Shown here one piece after another: positions 61,820 to 64,000 of a stretch of 64,000 nt of DNA. The stretch spans positions 40,127-104,126 of the forward strand of contig CAUJHS010000102.1 of assembly GCA_963204915.1 (NCBI GenBank), written 5' to 3'. The notes beneath the pieces were generated by a model, which searched no databases, was not told where the DNA came from, and saw only the letters and a program-made list of their open reading frames with translations. Both the position numbers and the translations under genes were made by a program. Numbering within the stretch: the first letter of the stretch is position 1; the number at the start of each line of letters is the position of its first letter. The stretch comes from Planctomycetota bacterium (GTDB lineage Bacteria > Planctomycetota > Planctomycetia > Pirellulales > Pirellulaceae).

Positions 61820-62167
61820 TCGTTCCTCATAGCGCCAGAAGTTCGTCGTGGACGGGCGGTTTGAATGCACCGTTCTAGCCCGCCAGCACGAGCATAAATT
61901 AGACTTTGAACACCACAAACACGAATTTGCCGCCGCCGATATGTTTTTACCTGAATTACCAAATCCTCCTTCTCGGGTAAATCGTTAGATTTTTCTCATT
62001 CTTTACGACCGGCGAGACCCTCAATTCGCTCACATGTGTAACCTTAGGCGCCGATATTAAATCACGTTCAACCCGTGTATCTCGCAATACCCGTAAATTG
62101 CGAGTTGTCGAATAGGGCCTTTTGCACTTGTATTGGCCGCGCAACGCGGCCGTAAAGGGGGTCTTCC
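61820..62167. other. Divergent region and structured leader of the BBP7-like gene
   Basis: No supported gene. Two inverted repeats lie before the barrel gene. CTCGCAAT (62081-62088) pairs with ATTGCGAG (62097-62104) across an 8-base spacer. GGCCGCG (62135-62141) pairs with CGCGGCC (62145-62151) around a 3-base loop, immediately upstream of an AAAGGGGG ribosome-binding site (62154-62161). Either may regulate the porin message. Confidence 0.5.
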
Positions 62168-63625
62168 GTGAGACGAAAAACTCTACTCGCGGGGCTGGCC
62201 CTGCTGGGTCTAAGCCCCGGCTTGGCGCTGGCTCAAACTACATCGCCCAGCCGTCCGGTGGGCGCTGCGCCGCGCGCCGTCACTGCCGCGAAGCCAATTT
62301 CCGCCGATTCCACCTCAGATTGGATCTCGCTAAAAGACGAGGTCGAACTCAAGGCGACGAATCGGACTTTAGCCGCCGCTCCATCTTCGTGCGGGAATTG
62401 TTGCGCGCCGAGTTGCGGGTCGTGCAATCCGTGCGGCGATGTATGTTCGCCCTGTGATCCCTGCGGCATGGGCGGGATCGGTTTGCGTCGGTGGGACAAC
62501 GCCACAATGGGCGCTTGGCTCAACGTGGACTTTCTTTATTGGAACATCTCGGGATACGATACACCGCCCCTAGTGACCACCGCGCCTCCGGGAGTAATTC
62601 CCCAACTGGGGAATCCCGGCGTGAACGTTGTATTGGGGAATGGTGAGATTGGAGACGATTGGCGACCGGGCATGCGTATTCGCTTTGGCGATTGGCTGGA
62701 CGATACGCAGTCACTGGGATTCGAAGGCCACTTCTTCTTCCTCGATCAAGATCTCGAAAGCCTCAACTTTACCTCGGCTGGCCCCGGGGCCCTCTCGTTA
62801 GGACGGCCTTACTTTAACATTGGCAATACGCCGGGGGGCATTTTTGGAGGCGCAGGACCAGGCGAGGCCGCGTTAATCAACGCCTTCAACGACGCGAATG
62901 GCGTCGTGCTGGATGGCTCGGTCAATGTGCGCACGTCAAGCGATGTATACTCGGCGGGCGTGTTGTTGCGGCATTTCCTGGCGGAAGATACGGACTCGCG
63001 CATCGATTTCCTCGGTGGCTACCGATTCTTCCGCTTAGATGAAGGATTGGCCATCCGCGGCACGTCGGTTACTGGGCCCAACGCCCCTGGATTTCCAATC
63101 GGTTTCACGTTTGTAGAGACCGACGTTTTCGACACCGAAAACGATTTCCACGGCGGCGAGCTTGGCTTGGCCATCGAGCGTGATTACGGCGACCTCTTGA
63201 GCGTTGAAGTGGTTGGTAAAGTCGCGTTGGGAAGCATGCGACAACAGGTAGATCTGCAAGGAACCAACGTGCTTGTCTTTCCTGGGTTCGACCCGATCGC
63301 ATCGCCGAGTGGTTTGTTAGTGCAGCCGACGAATACCGGCAGCCTCATGTCGCAAGGTCAATTCGAGCGTGATGAATTCGCTGTCTTGCCCGAAGTTAAC
63401 ATCAACGTTGGTTTGCAGCTTACTAGCCAAGTGCGGGCGACCGCAGGCTGGTCGGTGCTCTATGTAGACAACGTTGTCCGACCCGGTCCGCAAATCGATC
63501 GTGTCGTCAATGGCACGCAAATTGGCGGCGGCGCCTTGGTTGGAGCGGCTCGCCCCGCATTCAACTTCAATGAGACCGACCTGTGGCTATACGGCGCCAA
63601 CGTCGGTATCGAAGCAACATACTAA
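62168..63625 (+). CDS. BBP7-family outer-membrane beta-barrel protein
   Basis: A 485-residue protein. Signal peptide 1-22. Residues 30-70 are a Pro/Ala-rich linker, then nine cysteines in 25 residues (75-99). The BBP7 barrel starts near residue 115 with GAWLNVDFLYWNISG and PPLVTTAPPGV, the family hallmark. It runs through alternating aromatic strands to the end (WLYGANVGIEATY). The start codon is GTG at 62168 with AAAGGGGG upstream. BBP7 barrels are planctomycete porin-like proteins. Family function is not proven. Confidence 0.85.
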   Translation: MRRKTLLAGLALLGLSPGLALAQTTSPSRPVGAAPRAVTAAKPISADSTSDWISLKDEVELKATNRTLAAAPSSCGNCCAPSCGSCNPCGDVCSPCDPCGMGGIGLRRWDNATMGAWLNVDFLYWNISGYDTPPLVTTAPPGVIPQLGNPGVNVVLGNGEIGDDWRPGMRIRFGDWLDDTQSLGFEGHFFFLDQDLESLNFTSAGPGALSLGRPYFNIGNTPGGIFGGAGPGEAALINAFNDANGVVLDGSVNVRTSSDVYSAGVLLRHFLAEDTDSRIDFLGGYRFFRLDEGLAIRGTSVTGPNAPGFPIGFTFVETDVFDTENDFHGGELGLAIERDYGDLLSVEVVGKVALGSMRQQVDLQGTNVLVFPGFDPIASPSGLLVQPTNTGSLMSQGQFERDEFAVLPEVNINVGLQLTSQVRATAGWSVLYVDNVVRPGPQIDRVVNGTQIGGGALVGAARPAFNFNETDLWLYGANVGIEATY

Positions 63626-64000
63626 GGTGGTCGTTCACCGTGTCATCAGAACGGTCGTTGCAACTCGAGCGTTGCCGCGACCTTCAACTTGCGAACCCGT
63701 AGGCTCACGCTTACGACAATGCAAGTGATGACACACGACGGGACTTGTTTCGCGTCACAACCGAACCAGCGGTTGCGACGCCTAAGGCGGGACATCACGG
63801 ATGGCGCCGATGCCGATTCAACGCCTTTCCGATCCTGCTTATCGCTCCTTGCGCACGGCACGGGGCGATGAGATCCTGCAAACGGCCCTGGGACGGTCGC
63901 CCGACCCCCGATGAAGGGCCGCTACTCGACCTGGTTAAACATCAACTTTTCCCGCCACCAGGGACTGCGGCGCGGCGCACAACGACAGCCCCGCGCCGCT
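63626..64000. other. Right edge: no supported complete gene
   Basis: I see no gene I can support. An open frame on the plus strand starts at an ATG at 63868 and runs off the edge. On the minus strand a frame open at the edge would read ...SPWWREKLMFNQVE and stop near 63930. One of these may be the end or start of a real gene, but 130 bases are too few to decide. Confidence 0.3.

Noticed and set aside
1..64000. Search for tRNA, rRNA, CRISPR repeats, insertion sequences and attachment sites
   Set aside because: No cloverleaf, T-loop consensus in a spacer, regularly spaced repeats, transposase motif or flanking direct repeats were seen by eye. A covariance-model or repeat search could still find weak cases.

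Overview
The window looks like an ordinary chromosomal segment of a planctomycete, most likely of the Pirellulales. The evidence is the gene content: DUF1501, DUF1549/DUF1553 and TIGR02603/TIGR02604-type haem-binding proteins, a BBP7-type outer-membrane barrel, DUF1080, DUF4159, and an RpoA that begins MHIRW. No rRNA, tRNA, insertion sequence, phage or CRISPR array was seen. Function calls come from reading motifs and recalling families; no database search was run.

Layout. 1-4017: the 3' end of bioA, a PDZ protein, a PLP threonine dehydratase, a TPR protein, a DUF1080 protein and an eight-cysteine protein. 4294-7147: a compact ribosomal alpha operon rpmJ-rpsM-rpsK-rpoA-rplQ with no rpsD, closed by a strong terminator. 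7311-12132: a HELWH metallopeptidase-like protein, an FHA protein, a LipM-like octanoyltransferase overlapping gcvPB, and a UVR-motif protein. 12331-20628: four exported proteins in a row (DUF1501, DUF1549/1553 cytochrome, WD40 cytochrome, ceramidase-like hydrolase). 20914-24071: a tight cluster of a tail-anchored pseudokinase, a glutaredoxin-like protein, a DUF2064 protein and a ThiO-like oxidase.

24089-30850: a HAD phosphatase, a HEAT protein, a TraB/GumN protein, a beta-barrel, a DadA-like oxidoreductase and a small secreted protein with a textbook terminator. 31035-33290: carbamoyltransferase plus SxtJ-like membrane protein. 33354-35900: cysteine desulfurase coupled to a membrane TPR protein, then DUF4112. 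36239-43935: TPR/MA-type peptidase, DUF4159, MoxR, DUF58 and BatA, ending with stop codons that overlap those of a hybrid histidine kinase. 47545-52212: a giant fusion of ceramidase-like, TIGR02604-like, HEAT, cytochrome c and CBM-like parts. 52229-64000: a tandem alpha/beta-hydrolase, an NtrC-type regulator, a deacetylase with VCBS repeats, an esterase, csrA, tex and a BBP7 porin with a structured leader.

The most interesting signal is that a ceramidase-like hydrolase sits beside cytochrome c proteins in one locus and is fused to one in another. In both copies the segment that holds the serine of true neutral ceramidases is altered. This suggests an uncharacterised extracytoplasmic hydrolase/redox system.
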